12,624 nt of DNA. It comes from Minisyncoccota bacterium (GTDB lineage Bacteria; Patescibacteriota; Minisyncoccia; UBA6257; HR35). Each line of letters begins with the position of its first letter. Position 1 is the first letter of the stretch. Where the stretch lies: NCBI GenBank assembly GCA_938048445.1, contig CALIVE010000016.1:1-12624 (forward strand), read 5' to 3'. The notes beneath the pieces were generated by a model. It did no database searches. It saw nothing but the letters and a program-made list of their open reading frames with translations, and was not told the DNA's origin. The position numbers and the translations under genes were made by a program. Below, piece after piece: positions 1 through 5,704 of the stretch.

Positions 1-113
1 ATATCATAAGCTTCAGCTCTTTTCAAAATAGCATCAGCAACCATTTCCTCAAATCCAACAACAACATGAACAGCATACCAAGCTCTACCTAAATATAATT
101 TTTGCTTTGCCAT
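1..113 (-). CDS. nusG: Transcription antitermination/elongation factor NusG, N-terminal part (cut by window edge)
   Basis: The first 37 codons of a gene that continues past the left edge. The translation begins MAKQKLYLGRAWYAVHVVVG and continues with an acidic amphipathic helix, matching the start of the NusG NGN domain, where a Trp-Tyr-x-Val strand is followed by a Gly-Tyr/Phe-Glu turn and helix. NusG binds RNA polymerase clamp helices and couples transcription to translation or Rho; this role is known for the family. The start is the ATG at 113-111. There is no Shine-Dalgarno, only AAAAGA. A promoter (TTGAGA, 16-base spacer, TATAAT) ends 8 bases before the ATG, so the mRNA is probably leaderless or nearly so. 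It is divergent from the hairpin lipoprotein gene. Confidence is high for the family; only about a fifth of the protein is visible. Confidence 0.85.
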   Translation of the reverse strand, partial: MAKQKLYLGRAWYAVHVVVGFEEMVADAILKRAEAYD

Positions 114-121
114 TTCTTTTA

Positions 122-149
122 ATTATATAAAAAATTTAAAAAATCTCAA
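122..149 (-). promoter_or_regulatory. nusG promoter, near-leaderless
   Basis: Reading the minus strand, TTGAGA (149-144) is followed after 16 bases by TATAAT (127-122). The predicted transcription start is about position 115, only two bases before the nusG ATG at 113. It lies back to back with the promoter of the plus-strand lipoprotein gene, and the -35 boxes are about 10 bases apart. Confidence 0.6.
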
Positions 150-159
150 CATTTTTAAA

Positions 160-188
160 TTGACAAAAAAGATAAATTATTGTATAAT
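160..188 (+). promoter_or_regulatory. Consensus sigma-70 promoter of the hairpin lipoprotein gene
   Basis: TTGACA (160-165), a 17-base spacer and TATAAT (183-188): a full match to the housekeeping consensus in both hexamers and spacing. The predicted start is about 195, which is the first base of the Shine-Dalgarno. The sequence predicts strong, constitutive transcription with a leader of only about 14 bases. Confidence 0.85.
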
Positions 189-194
189 TGAAAC

Positions 195-202
195 GGAGGT
201 GA
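195..202 (+). promoter_or_regulatory. Perfect Shine-Dalgarno GGAGGTGA
   Basis: GGAGGTGA is complementary to the 16S rRNA 3' tail over eight bases. It lies 6 bases before ATG 209 and 9 bases before ATG 212, so it supports either start; the second has the more usual spacing. It sits at the predicted 5' end of the transcript. Other starts in this window lack a clear Shine-Dalgarno, so this gene is built for strong canonical initiation. Confidence 0.85.
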
Positions 203-208
203 GACTAT

Positions 209-622
209 ATGATGAAAAGATTTAATTTAATTTTGCCCGTAGCCCTCATTGTGGGGGCTATGACGGGCTGTGGCGGGGGTAAGCCCACCGCCCCCGCCGT
301 GAATACTCTCTCTGCCCCCGACCTTATACTTAAGGTCGGGGAGGAGAGGATTATCTCTCTTGCTCCCCAGCTCCCAGAAGGAGCTGGGGAGGTTGTTTTC
401 GAACTTGAGACCACCCCTAGTGAAGGTCTAGGGGTGGTCATCAAGCTAGATCCCACCGGGGCTGAGCCCCGGTGGGATGTAATTATCCGGGCCGAAAGGC
501 CCGGATCGTACACCGTGGTCTTGAAGGCCACGGTGTACGATGACAGAAAGGAAATCCTCCAGGTTCACAAATGGACCTGGAGGGTACTTGTTACCGGGTC
601 TCCGCAAACGGAGACCCGGTAA
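209..622 (+). CDS. Putative Ig-like lipoprotein whose coding sequence is a string of hairpins
   Basis: A 137-aa protein. Residues 1-21 form a signal peptide: Met-Met-Lys-Arg, a hydrophobic stretch, then the lipobox-like Ala-Met-Thr-Gly-Cys with Cys21 as the probable lipidated residue. A Gly/Pro/Ala-rich linker follows. From about residue 36 to the end, alternating hydrophobic strands (for example DLILKVGEERIIS and GSYTVVLKATVYDD) suggest one small beta-sandwich, like bacterial Ig-like domains. I recognise no family beyond that. The protein should be anchored on the outer face of the cytoplasmic membrane. The coding DNA is about 59% GC against an AT-rich background, and nearly all of it folds into ten consecutive local inverted repeats, with an eleventh in the terminator (see 235-658). 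The stop codon lies inside the tenth. A consensus promoter, perfect Shine-Dalgarno and terminator make it monocistronic. A non-coding structured RNA with a chance frame is the alternative, but the Shine-Dalgarno, signal peptide and strand pattern argue for translation. Confidence 0.75.
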   Translation: MMKRFNLILPVALIVGAMTGCGGGKPTAPAVNTLSAPDLILKVGEERIISLAPQLPEGAGEVVFELETTPSEGLGVVIKLDPTGAEPRWDVIIRAERPGSYTVVLKATVYDDRKEILQVHKWTWRVLVTGSPQTETR

Positions 623-658
623 CAACATAAAACCCCGGCAGGAGGTGGGCCTGCCGGG
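235..658 (+). other. Tandem array of eleven GC-rich hairpins overlapping the lipoprotein ORF and its terminator
   Basis: Consecutive inverted repeats read directly from the sequence (left arm/right arm). H1: 235-247/253-268 with a 3-base bulge at 260-262. H2: 272-279/291-298. H3: 316-326/331-341 with an outer stem 308-312/344-348. H4: 363-374/380-391, 12 perfect pairs, 5-base loop. H5: 404-420/428-445, 17 pairs and one bulged A (440). H6: 450-462/466-478. H7: 485-493/498-506 with a GAAA tetraloop. H8: 507-520/526-539. H9: 556-566/573-583. H10: 588-604/609-625, 17 perfect pairs around CAAA. H11: 634-642/650-658, the terminator. About 139 pairs cover roughly two thirds of the 424 bases, with a few G-U pairs. 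Arm sequences differ from hairpin to hairpin, so this is not a dispersed repeat. Spacing between centres varies from about 28 to 49 bases. H7 and H8 abut directly. Confidence 0.93.
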
Positions 659-666
659 ATTTTTTT
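634..666 (+). terminator. Intrinsic terminator of the hairpin lipoprotein gene
   Basis: A 9-pair GC stem (634-642 with 650-658), a 7-base loop and then AT followed by six T (661-666). It is the last member of the hairpin array and starts 11 bases after the stop codon. On the opposite strand the stem is followed by only four T (minus strand, 632-629), so it could act weakly in both directions and partly shield the cassette from minus-strand read-through. Confidence 0.9.
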
Positions 667-834
667 AATACTAATTTACTAATCTAAAGATATTATCAAA
701 TAAATTACTCGAATGATTAATAAATAGATTACCTGAATAAAAAAACCGAATATATATCTGCGTTAATCTGTGGTAATTCATTTATCCGCCTTAAATAATT
801 TGCGTTTTGTTTGCGATTATCTACATTTTATCTA
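667..834. other. Spacer with degenerate short repeats
   Basis: A 168-base AT-rich intergenic stretch with no convincing reading frame. It contains loosely related short units, including AAATTACTCGAATGA (701-715), AGATTACCTGAATAA (726-740) and GTTAATCTGTGGTAATTCA (762-780). These look like decayed copies of a short repeat, but no unit is exact. It separates the converging ends of the lipoprotein gene and the ATPase gene. Confidence 0.4.
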
Positions 835-3288
835 TTAAAAAAATTGTTTTACATATTTAAATCTTTCTTCAATTTCTTTTTCTATATCTTCTCGAGCTTT
901 GCCATATTTTAACATACTTAATTCCATAACTTTTTGTGCTAATTCCATATTTGGTTCACTTGGAGGAAAAGTTCTTATATTAAAGGCATCAGAAACATAA
1001 CCATCAATTAAAAGCTTTAAATAAAGATTGTAATTGGGGATATTAACAAGGTCTACCTTTGTAAAAATTGGTGAAAATTGTTTTTCTAAAAAATCAGCAT
1101 CTTCACTACCAACTCGAAAACACATTATTGTTCCAATATTTCCAAAAACAGCTGAAGCTATTTCTTCGGGTAATTGTTTTATATATTGGTGAGCCAAAAC
1201 TAAGGAAAGTCGATATTTTCTTGCCTCAGAAAGAATTGAAGCAATACCTTTAAAAGCAAAATTTTGAAACTCGTCAATATAAAGATAAAAGTCTTTTCTT
1301 TGTTCTTCAGGAATATCAACTCTTGAGAAAGCAGCTGAAAGAATTTTAGCAACTAAAATCATTCCTAAAAGATAGGCGCTTGTTTCACCAATTTTTCCTT
1401 TTGAAAGATTAACTATTAAAATCTTTCTATTATCCATTAAATATCTAAAATCAATAGCGGATTTTGGTTGAGCAATTATTGGACGAACAAAATCATTAGT
1501 AATAAAAGGATTTAATTTTGAAGTAATCCAAGTAATCATATTTTCAAGAGACAATTCTCCACCAACAACAGGAGCTTGCTTTGTCCAGAATTCAACAACT
1601 GGATAATTTTTACATTTTGATAAAAGTTCTCCTCGAAATCGTTGATCAACAAAAACACGAGAGACTTCAAGTAAAGTATAGCCCCAAGAAGGATCATCCA
1701 TTATTAATAAAAGTGCATTTCTCAAATATTGCTCAAACATTGGGCCTCCAGTAAGGCTTAAATTATAAAGTTTGTCAATAATTTCAATTAAAGTATTAAT
1801 GATAAAAGTTTTTTGTTCAGGAAAATTAGGATTATATTCCAAAATATTTAAACCTATAGGTCTTCGAATGTCTCCAGGATTAAAATAAATTACATCATCA
1901 ATTCTTTCTTTTGGAATTAAACCTAAAATTTCTTGAGCAACATCACCATGAGGATCAATAAAACAAATTCCATCACCATTTTTTATATCTTGCTCAGCCA
2001 TATTTTTTAAAAGAGTAGTCTTACCAGTTCCAGTCTGTCCTATTACATAGATATGCCTTCTCCGGTCATTTCTTTTTATTCTTACAATTTCTCTCATACC
2101 TTGATACCAACTTTCTCCTAAAATAATTCCTTCTCTTGGAAGATTAGTTGGTGGAGGAGCGGTCCGAGAAGTAAGCCAATGAATAATTGGAGATTTTGAA
2201 TAGGAAGTAGGAAAATGGATAATTGAAGCTATTTCTTCAGAATTTAAAATTGTCTTCTGTTTTTTATTAAATAACCTGAATGAAAATTCGTAAATTAAAT
2301 TTTTCAAAGTTCTACCTTTGACTCTATGAATAACAAATTCATTTATCCCTGGATTAATATATTGATAAAATGCTGATTCAATTGTTGAAAGAATTTCTTC
2401 AGCATCAAAAACATTACTTGCTGACATTAAAAGCCTTATATTAACTTCAAAAAACGGTTTAACCATTTTAGCTTCAAGATTTTTTATCAAATATTCGTCA
2501 ACAACTCTTTTTTCTTTTGCTTTTTCAGCTTCTTCTTTTTCTTTCTGTTCAGTAGTTTTTAAAATGCTTGGAGGGAAAACCTTAGGAGTAATAACTTCTT
2601 CAAATTTTTCGCCTTTTTTTAATTCTTCGATTACTTTTTTAATTTTTTTAGATTCTTTACCTCCTAAAGGTTTGATAATAACTTGATAAGCTAAACCTTC
2701 CCCTTCTTTTCTTAATTTATTAAAAGCTGCTAAAAATGCATCTAAGGGGTCAAGATTTCCTAAAGCAATTTCTCTGTAAGTTTTTATTGGTCTGAAATGG
2801 TGGTTTTTTAATTTTACATATGAACCAAGAGTTACTCCGTCGGGATTGAAAATATTATAATCTTCTTTAATTAAAATTACTTCTGATCCAGGCCAAAAGC
2901 TTATAATTGCCTTCCTAATTGCTTCCATATACTTTCGAGGAACAGCGATATAAAAGAATATTTCTTCTCCATAATGGGGTGTGGCAATTTCAAAAACTAT
3001 AGGATATTTTACTTTGGTTAATGAGTTTATAAAATTTTCAAAATTATTTATTTCATCAGCAACTTTAACCTGAGAATCTGTTTTAGGTAGATAATGGTAT
3101 TTAGGAAGTTCAACTAACAGTAAGACATAATTTAAAGATAATCTAATTTTTTGAAGGGTTGAAAATTTATGGAGAGTAAGAATTGTGAAATAGATAATTA
3201 AAAAACCTAAAACACCAGTAATAAAACCAGAAAGATAAACAACTATTGGAGGGAAAGCTATTTTAATACTTTGTAAATACTCAATCAT
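835..3288 (-). CDS. TraG/VirD4-like membrane ATPase (HerA/FtsK superfamily, TraM-recognition type)
   Basis: An 817-aa protein. A hydrophobic segment at about residues 14-40 anchors it in the membrane. A long N-terminal region (about 50-240) and a charged coiled stretch (about 245-262) precede the ATPase core. The Walker A motif GQTGTGKT is at 417-424, followed by FIDPHGD (443-449). The Walker B-type FYLYIDEFQNFA is around 667-678 and LAHQ, a sensor-like motif, at 698-701. This order matches TraG/VirD4-type coupling proteins and related ATPases of type IV secretion systems, which pump DNA or protein through a membrane channel. No other conjugation genes are nearby, so it may serve DNA uptake or transport rather than conjugation. 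Its ATG overlaps the TGA of the upstream 130-aa gene (ATGA), so the two are probably translationally coupled. Family confidence is high; the substrate is unknown. Confidence 0.85.
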   Translation of the reverse strand: MIEYLQSIKIAFPPIVVYLSGFITGVLGFLIIYFTILTLHKFSTLQKIRLSLNYVLLLVELPKYHYLPKTDSQVKVADEINNFENFINSLTKVKYPIVFEIATPHYGEEIFFYIAVPRKYMEAIRKAIISFWPGSEVILIKEDYNIFNPDGVTLGSYVKLKNHHFRPIKTYREIALGNLDPLDAFLAAFNKLRKEGEGLAYQVIIKPLGGKESKKIKKVIEELKKGEKFEEVITPKVFPPSILKTTEQKEKEEAEKAKEKRVVDEYLIKNLEAKMVKPFFEVNIRLLMSASNVFDAEEILSTIESAFYQYINPGINEFVIHRVKGRTLKNLIYEFSFRLFNKKQKTILNSEEIASIIHFPTSYSKSPIIHWLTSRTAPPPTNLPREGIILGESWYQGMREIVRIKRNDRRRHIYVIGQTGTGKTTLLKNMAEQDIKNGDGICFIDPHGDVAQEILGLIPKERIDDVIYFNPGDIRRPIGLNILEYNPNFPEQKTFIINTLIEIIDKLYNLSLTGGPMFEQYLRNALLLIMDDPSWGYTLLEVSRVFVDQRFRGELLSKCKNYPVVEFWTKQAPVVGGELSLENMITWITSKLNPFITNDFVRPIIAQPKSAIDFRYLMDNRKILIVNLSKGKIGETSAYLLGMILVAKILSAAFSRVDIPEEQRKDFYLYIDEFQNFAFKGIASILSEARKYRLSLVLAHQYIKQLPEEIASAVFGNIGTIMCFRVGSEDADFLEKQFSPIFTKVDLVNIPNYNLYLKLLIDGYVSDAFNIRTFPPSEPNMELAQKVMELSMLKYGKAREDIEKEIEERFKYVKQFF

Positions 3289-3677
3289 TTAATGACCTTT
3301 AATTTATTATGTCTTAATAAGGTCTCAAAAAAATGTCCAGCTAAAACATCATGAAAAGCATCTAAAAGATAAGGGTTGTTAAGTTTCTTGATAAAAATCA
3401 GACCCTCTAAAAGACCTTCTTCTAAGGCAAGATAAACTGCTTGAGCTAAAATATTGGAAACTTCTCCTAAGTTTTCTTTATGGATTTCTACTTCTCTTTG
3501 AACTTGGGGAATATTTTTAATTTCTTCAGATAAATTTTTTACAAACTCTTTAATTTTTTCCTTAGCTTCCCTTTCTTTCACCTCTTCTTTTCTCAGCGTT
3601 TCAAAGTGTGGATGTTTCTCAAAATGTTCAAAAAATTCCTTTTCTCCTTTTTTAAGCGGGAATTGACTTGCTTCCAT
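3285..3677 (-). CDS. Small charged helical protein upstream of the TraG-like ATPase
   Basis: A 130-aa protein I do not recognise. It has no signal peptide or membrane segment. Residues 10-75 are rich in Lys and Glu and probably form long helices or a coiled coil. Residues about 73-125 are more hydrophobic (for example SNILAQAVYLALEEGLLEGL) and look like a compact helical domain. The four-base ATGA overlap with the ATPase start points to a shared function, perhaps as a partner or regulator of the ATPase; this is inference from position only. It is first in its operon. A TATAAT on the minus strand (3692-3687) ends 9 bases before the ATG, so it may also have almost no leader. It is divergent from cysS across 23 bases. 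Confidence 0.7.
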   Translation of the reverse strand: MEASQFPLKKGEKEFFEHFEKHPHFETLRKEEVKEREAKEKIKEFVKNLSEEIKNIPQVQREVEIHKENLGEVSNILAQAVYLALEEGLLEGLIFIKKLNNPYLLDAFHDVLAGHFFETLLRHNKLKVIK

Positions 3678-3700
3678 TATAATTAAATTATAATTCGAAA
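3678..3700. promoter_or_regulatory. Compact bidirectional promoter between the 130-aa gene and cysS
   Basis: The 23-base divergent gap is nearly palindromic and contains TATAAT on both strands: plus strand 3678-3683 and 3689-3694, minus strand 3692-3687 and 3681-3676. The plus box at 3689-3694 would start transcription at about 3701, the first base of the cysS ATG. The minus box at 3692-3687 would start at about 3680, three bases before the 130-aa ATG. A -35-like TTGACT at 3663-3668 is 20 bases from the distal plus box, which is not ideal, so the assignment is tentative. Confidence 0.45.
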
Positions 3701-5029
3701 ATGATAAAAGTATATAATAGCCTTACAAAAAAGAAAGAAGTGATTAAAAATAAAAATCTGAAAATATTTGTTTGTGGACCAACTGTTTATGATTATAGTC
3801 ATATAGGCCATGCAAGAATCTATATATTTTTTGATAGCTTTATCAGATTTTTAAGGATTTCTGGTTTCAAAGTAAAGTTTTTAATGAATATTACTGATAT
3901 TGATGACAAAATAATAAATAGAGCCAAAGAAGAAAATAAAAAACCCTTTGCAATTGCCCGTAAATTTGAAAAGGAATTTCTTAAAGATATAAAAAATTTA
4001 AAAATAAAAATTGATATTTTAGCAAGAGCTTCAAAACATATTGATTTAATAATTAAACAAATAGATACTTTAATTAAAAAAGGATATGCTTATATAACAA
4101 AATCTGGTTCGGTTTATTTCCGGACAAAAAAATTCAAAAATTACGGAAAATTATCAAATCAAGATATAAATCAACTAAGAAATATTGAACCAAGTGAAGA
4201 AAAAGAAGACCCCTTAGACTTTGCTCTGTGGAAAGGAAGAGGAAAAAATGAATTTGAACCTGTCTGGAAAGCTCCTTGGGGATATGGAAGGCCAGGGTGG
4301 CATATTGAAGATACTGCTATCACTGAAAAATATTTCGGAGTTCAATATGATATCCATGGTGGAGGAATTGATTTGATTTTTCCTCATCATGAATGTGAGA
4401 TAGCTCAACAAGAATCAGCATCAGGAAAATCTCCCTTTGTAAAAATTTGGATGCATGTGAATCTTTTGTATGTAAATGGTGAAAAAATGTCAAAATCCTT
4501 AGGTAATTTTATAACTATAAGAGACTTTCTAAAAAAATATCCAGCAAGATTTTTAAGGTTTTTTATTCTTTCCCATCATTGGCGAAGCATAATTGATTAC
4601 AATGAAAATACTGTTCAAGACTTATGGAATAAGTTTTTCAAAATTAATGAATTTCTTTCTAAAAAATTTAAAGATAAATTAAATATCAACTTAAAAAACT
4701 ACGAAAAAAGAATAAGAGAAAGTTTAAATAATGATTTTAATACTGCTCAGGCTGTTAATATTCTTTTAGAATTAATTAACAATTGCGAAAGAACAAATTC
4801 TTATCCAAAGGAAGTCTTTGAATTATTCAAAAAATTAGATAAGTTTTTCCTATGCTTTTTCCCATGGAAGAAAATTTCTAAAGGAACATTAAAACTTATT
4901 AAAAAAAGAGAAAAATTAAGGAAGGAAAAGAAATTTGAAAAAGCTGATATTATTAGAGAAAATTTGAAAAAAAATTTTATTTTCTTACAAGATACTCAAA
5001 AAGGAACTTTAATTATAAATTTAAATTAA
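3701..5029 (+). CDS. cysS: Cysteinyl-tRNA synthetase
   Basis: A 442-aa class I synthetase that charges tRNA-Cys in the cytoplasm. FVCGPTVYDYSHIGHAR (about 23-39) contains the first zinc-site Cys (Cys25) and the HIGH-like motif HIGH at 34-37. KMSKS is at 262-266. WHIEDTAI (200-207) and PHHECEIAQ (228-236) complete the active-site and zinc region. The C-terminal helical anticodon-binding part is present, and the length is typical of short CysRS forms. In E. coli the zinc ligands are Cys28, Cys209, His234 and Glu238. Here the Cys209 position is Asp204, while an extra Cys232 occurs in HHECE. The ATG at 3701 follows a TATAAT by 6 bases with no Shine-Dalgarno, so the mRNA may be leaderless. Its stop overlaps the trmD stop by four bases in convergent orientation. 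Confidence 0.95.
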   Translation: MIKVYNSLTKKKEVIKNKNLKIFVCGPTVYDYSHIGHARIYIFFDSFIRFLRISGFKVKFLMNITDIDDKIINRAKEENKKPFAIARKFEKEFLKDIKNLKIKIDILARASKHIDLIIKQIDTLIKKGYAYITKSGSVYFRTKKFKNYGKLSNQDINQLRNIEPSEEKEDPLDFALWKGRGKNEFEPVWKAPWGYGRPGWHIEDTAITEKYFGVQYDIHGGGIDLIFPHHECEIAQQESASGKSPFVKIWMHVNLLYVNGEKMSKSLGNFITIRDFLKKYPARFLRFFILSHHWRSIIDYNENTVQDLWNKFFKINEFLSKKFKDKLNINLKNYEKRIRESLNNDFNTAQAVNILLELINNCERTNSYPKEVFELFKKLDKFFLCFFPWKKISKGTLKLIKKREKLRKEKKFEKADIIRENLKKNFIFLQDTQKGTLIINLN

Positions 5030-5697
5030 ATTTTAATTTTCTTACTATGTTTTTTTCTCCACTCTTCTATTTTTTTATGATTCCCTGAAAGCAAAACCTT
5101 AGGAACTCTTAAAATCTTACCATTTTTAGTTATAAATTCAGCTGGTCGTGTATAAACTGGAATACTTAATAAATCATTAAATCTTTTTTCTTCTAAAGAA
5201 AGAGGATTTTTTAACACACCTTTAATATGCCTTGAAACAGCATCGATTATCACCATTGCTGGAAGTTCTCCGCCTGTTAAAACATATTTACCTATGGAAA
5301 TTGATAGATCAACAAACTTTTTAACCCTTTCATCTACACCTTCGTAGTGCCCACATATTATTATTAATTGCTTTTCACAAGAAAGTTTTTGGGCTAATTT
5401 TTGATTAAATAATTTACCTCTTAAATCAGTTAAAATAACTTTTCTTTTCTTTGTCCTAAAATCTTTTTTAATCTTTTCTAAAGCATTATAAATTGGCTCA
5501 AGCTTTAACACCATTCCTGGGCCTCCTCCATAAGGATAATCATCGGTAGTTTTATGTTTATCAACAGCAAAATCTCTTAAATTCCAAATTTTAATTTCAA
5601 TAATATTTTTTTCCTGAGCTCTTTTTAAAATTGATTGATTTAAATAAGAAAAACTTTCTGGAAATAATGTTAAGATATCAAACCTAATTTTTGCCAT
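5026..5697 (-). CDS. trmD: tRNA (guanine-37-N1) methyltransferase TrmD
   Basis: A 223-aa SPOUT methyltransferase that methylates G37 next to the anticodon, preventing +1 frameshifting. Family motifs are clear: FDILTLFPE at the N terminus, YGGGPGMVLKLEP, ICGHYEGVDER, SIGKYVLTGGELPA in the trefoil knot, VYTRPAEF and VPKVLLSGNHKKIEEWR. It is about 30 residues shorter than the E. coli enzyme at the C terminus. Two positions differ from E. coli: Lys replaces Asp in SIGDY, and the segment holding the catalytic Asp169 reads SLEEKRF here, giving Glu or Lys depending on gap placement. It is last in the cluster with khpA, which ends 7 bases upstream of its ATG. The usual partners rpsP, rimM and rplS are not adjacent. 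Confidence 0.95.
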   Translation of the reverse strand: MAKIRFDILTLFPESFSYLNQSILKRAQEKNIIEIKIWNLRDFAVDKHKTTDDYPYGGGPGMVLKLEPIYNALEKIKKDFRTKKRKVILTDLRGKLFNQKLAQKLSCEKQLIIICGHYEGVDERVKKFVDLSISIGKYVLTGGELPAMVIIDAVSRHIKGVLKNPLSLEEKRFNDLLSIPVYTRPAEFITKNGKILRVPKVLLSGNHKKIEEWRKKHSKKIKI

Positions 5698-5704
5698 AAA
5701 GTTT

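Noticed and set aside
205..531. 108-aa minus-strand frame across the hairpin gene
   Set aside because: It is the mirror of a palindrome-rich coding sequence. It has no Shine-Dalgarno or start context, and the plus frame has the promoter, signal peptide and terminator.
446..628. 60-aa minus-strand frame in the hairpin array
   Set aside because: It has the same cause: inverted repeats keep both strands open. No supporting signals.
235..658. CRISPR array or transposon ends as an explanation of the inverted repeats
   Set aside because: There is no repeated unit: each hairpin has its own sequence, spacing is irregular, no target-site duplication or transposase is present, and a reading frame runs through.
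235..658. Purely non-coding structured RNA
   Set aside because: The perfect Shine-Dalgarno, lipobox signal peptide and beta-strand pattern argue for translation, so a dual-purpose sequence is preferred, though RNA-only is not excluded.
1068..1253. 61-aa plus-strand frame inside the ATPase gene
   Set aside because: It is a shadow of a strongly conserved ATPase coding region.
4214..4411. 65-aa minus-strand frame inside cysS
   Set aside because: It is antisense to conserved CysRS motifs and has no start context.
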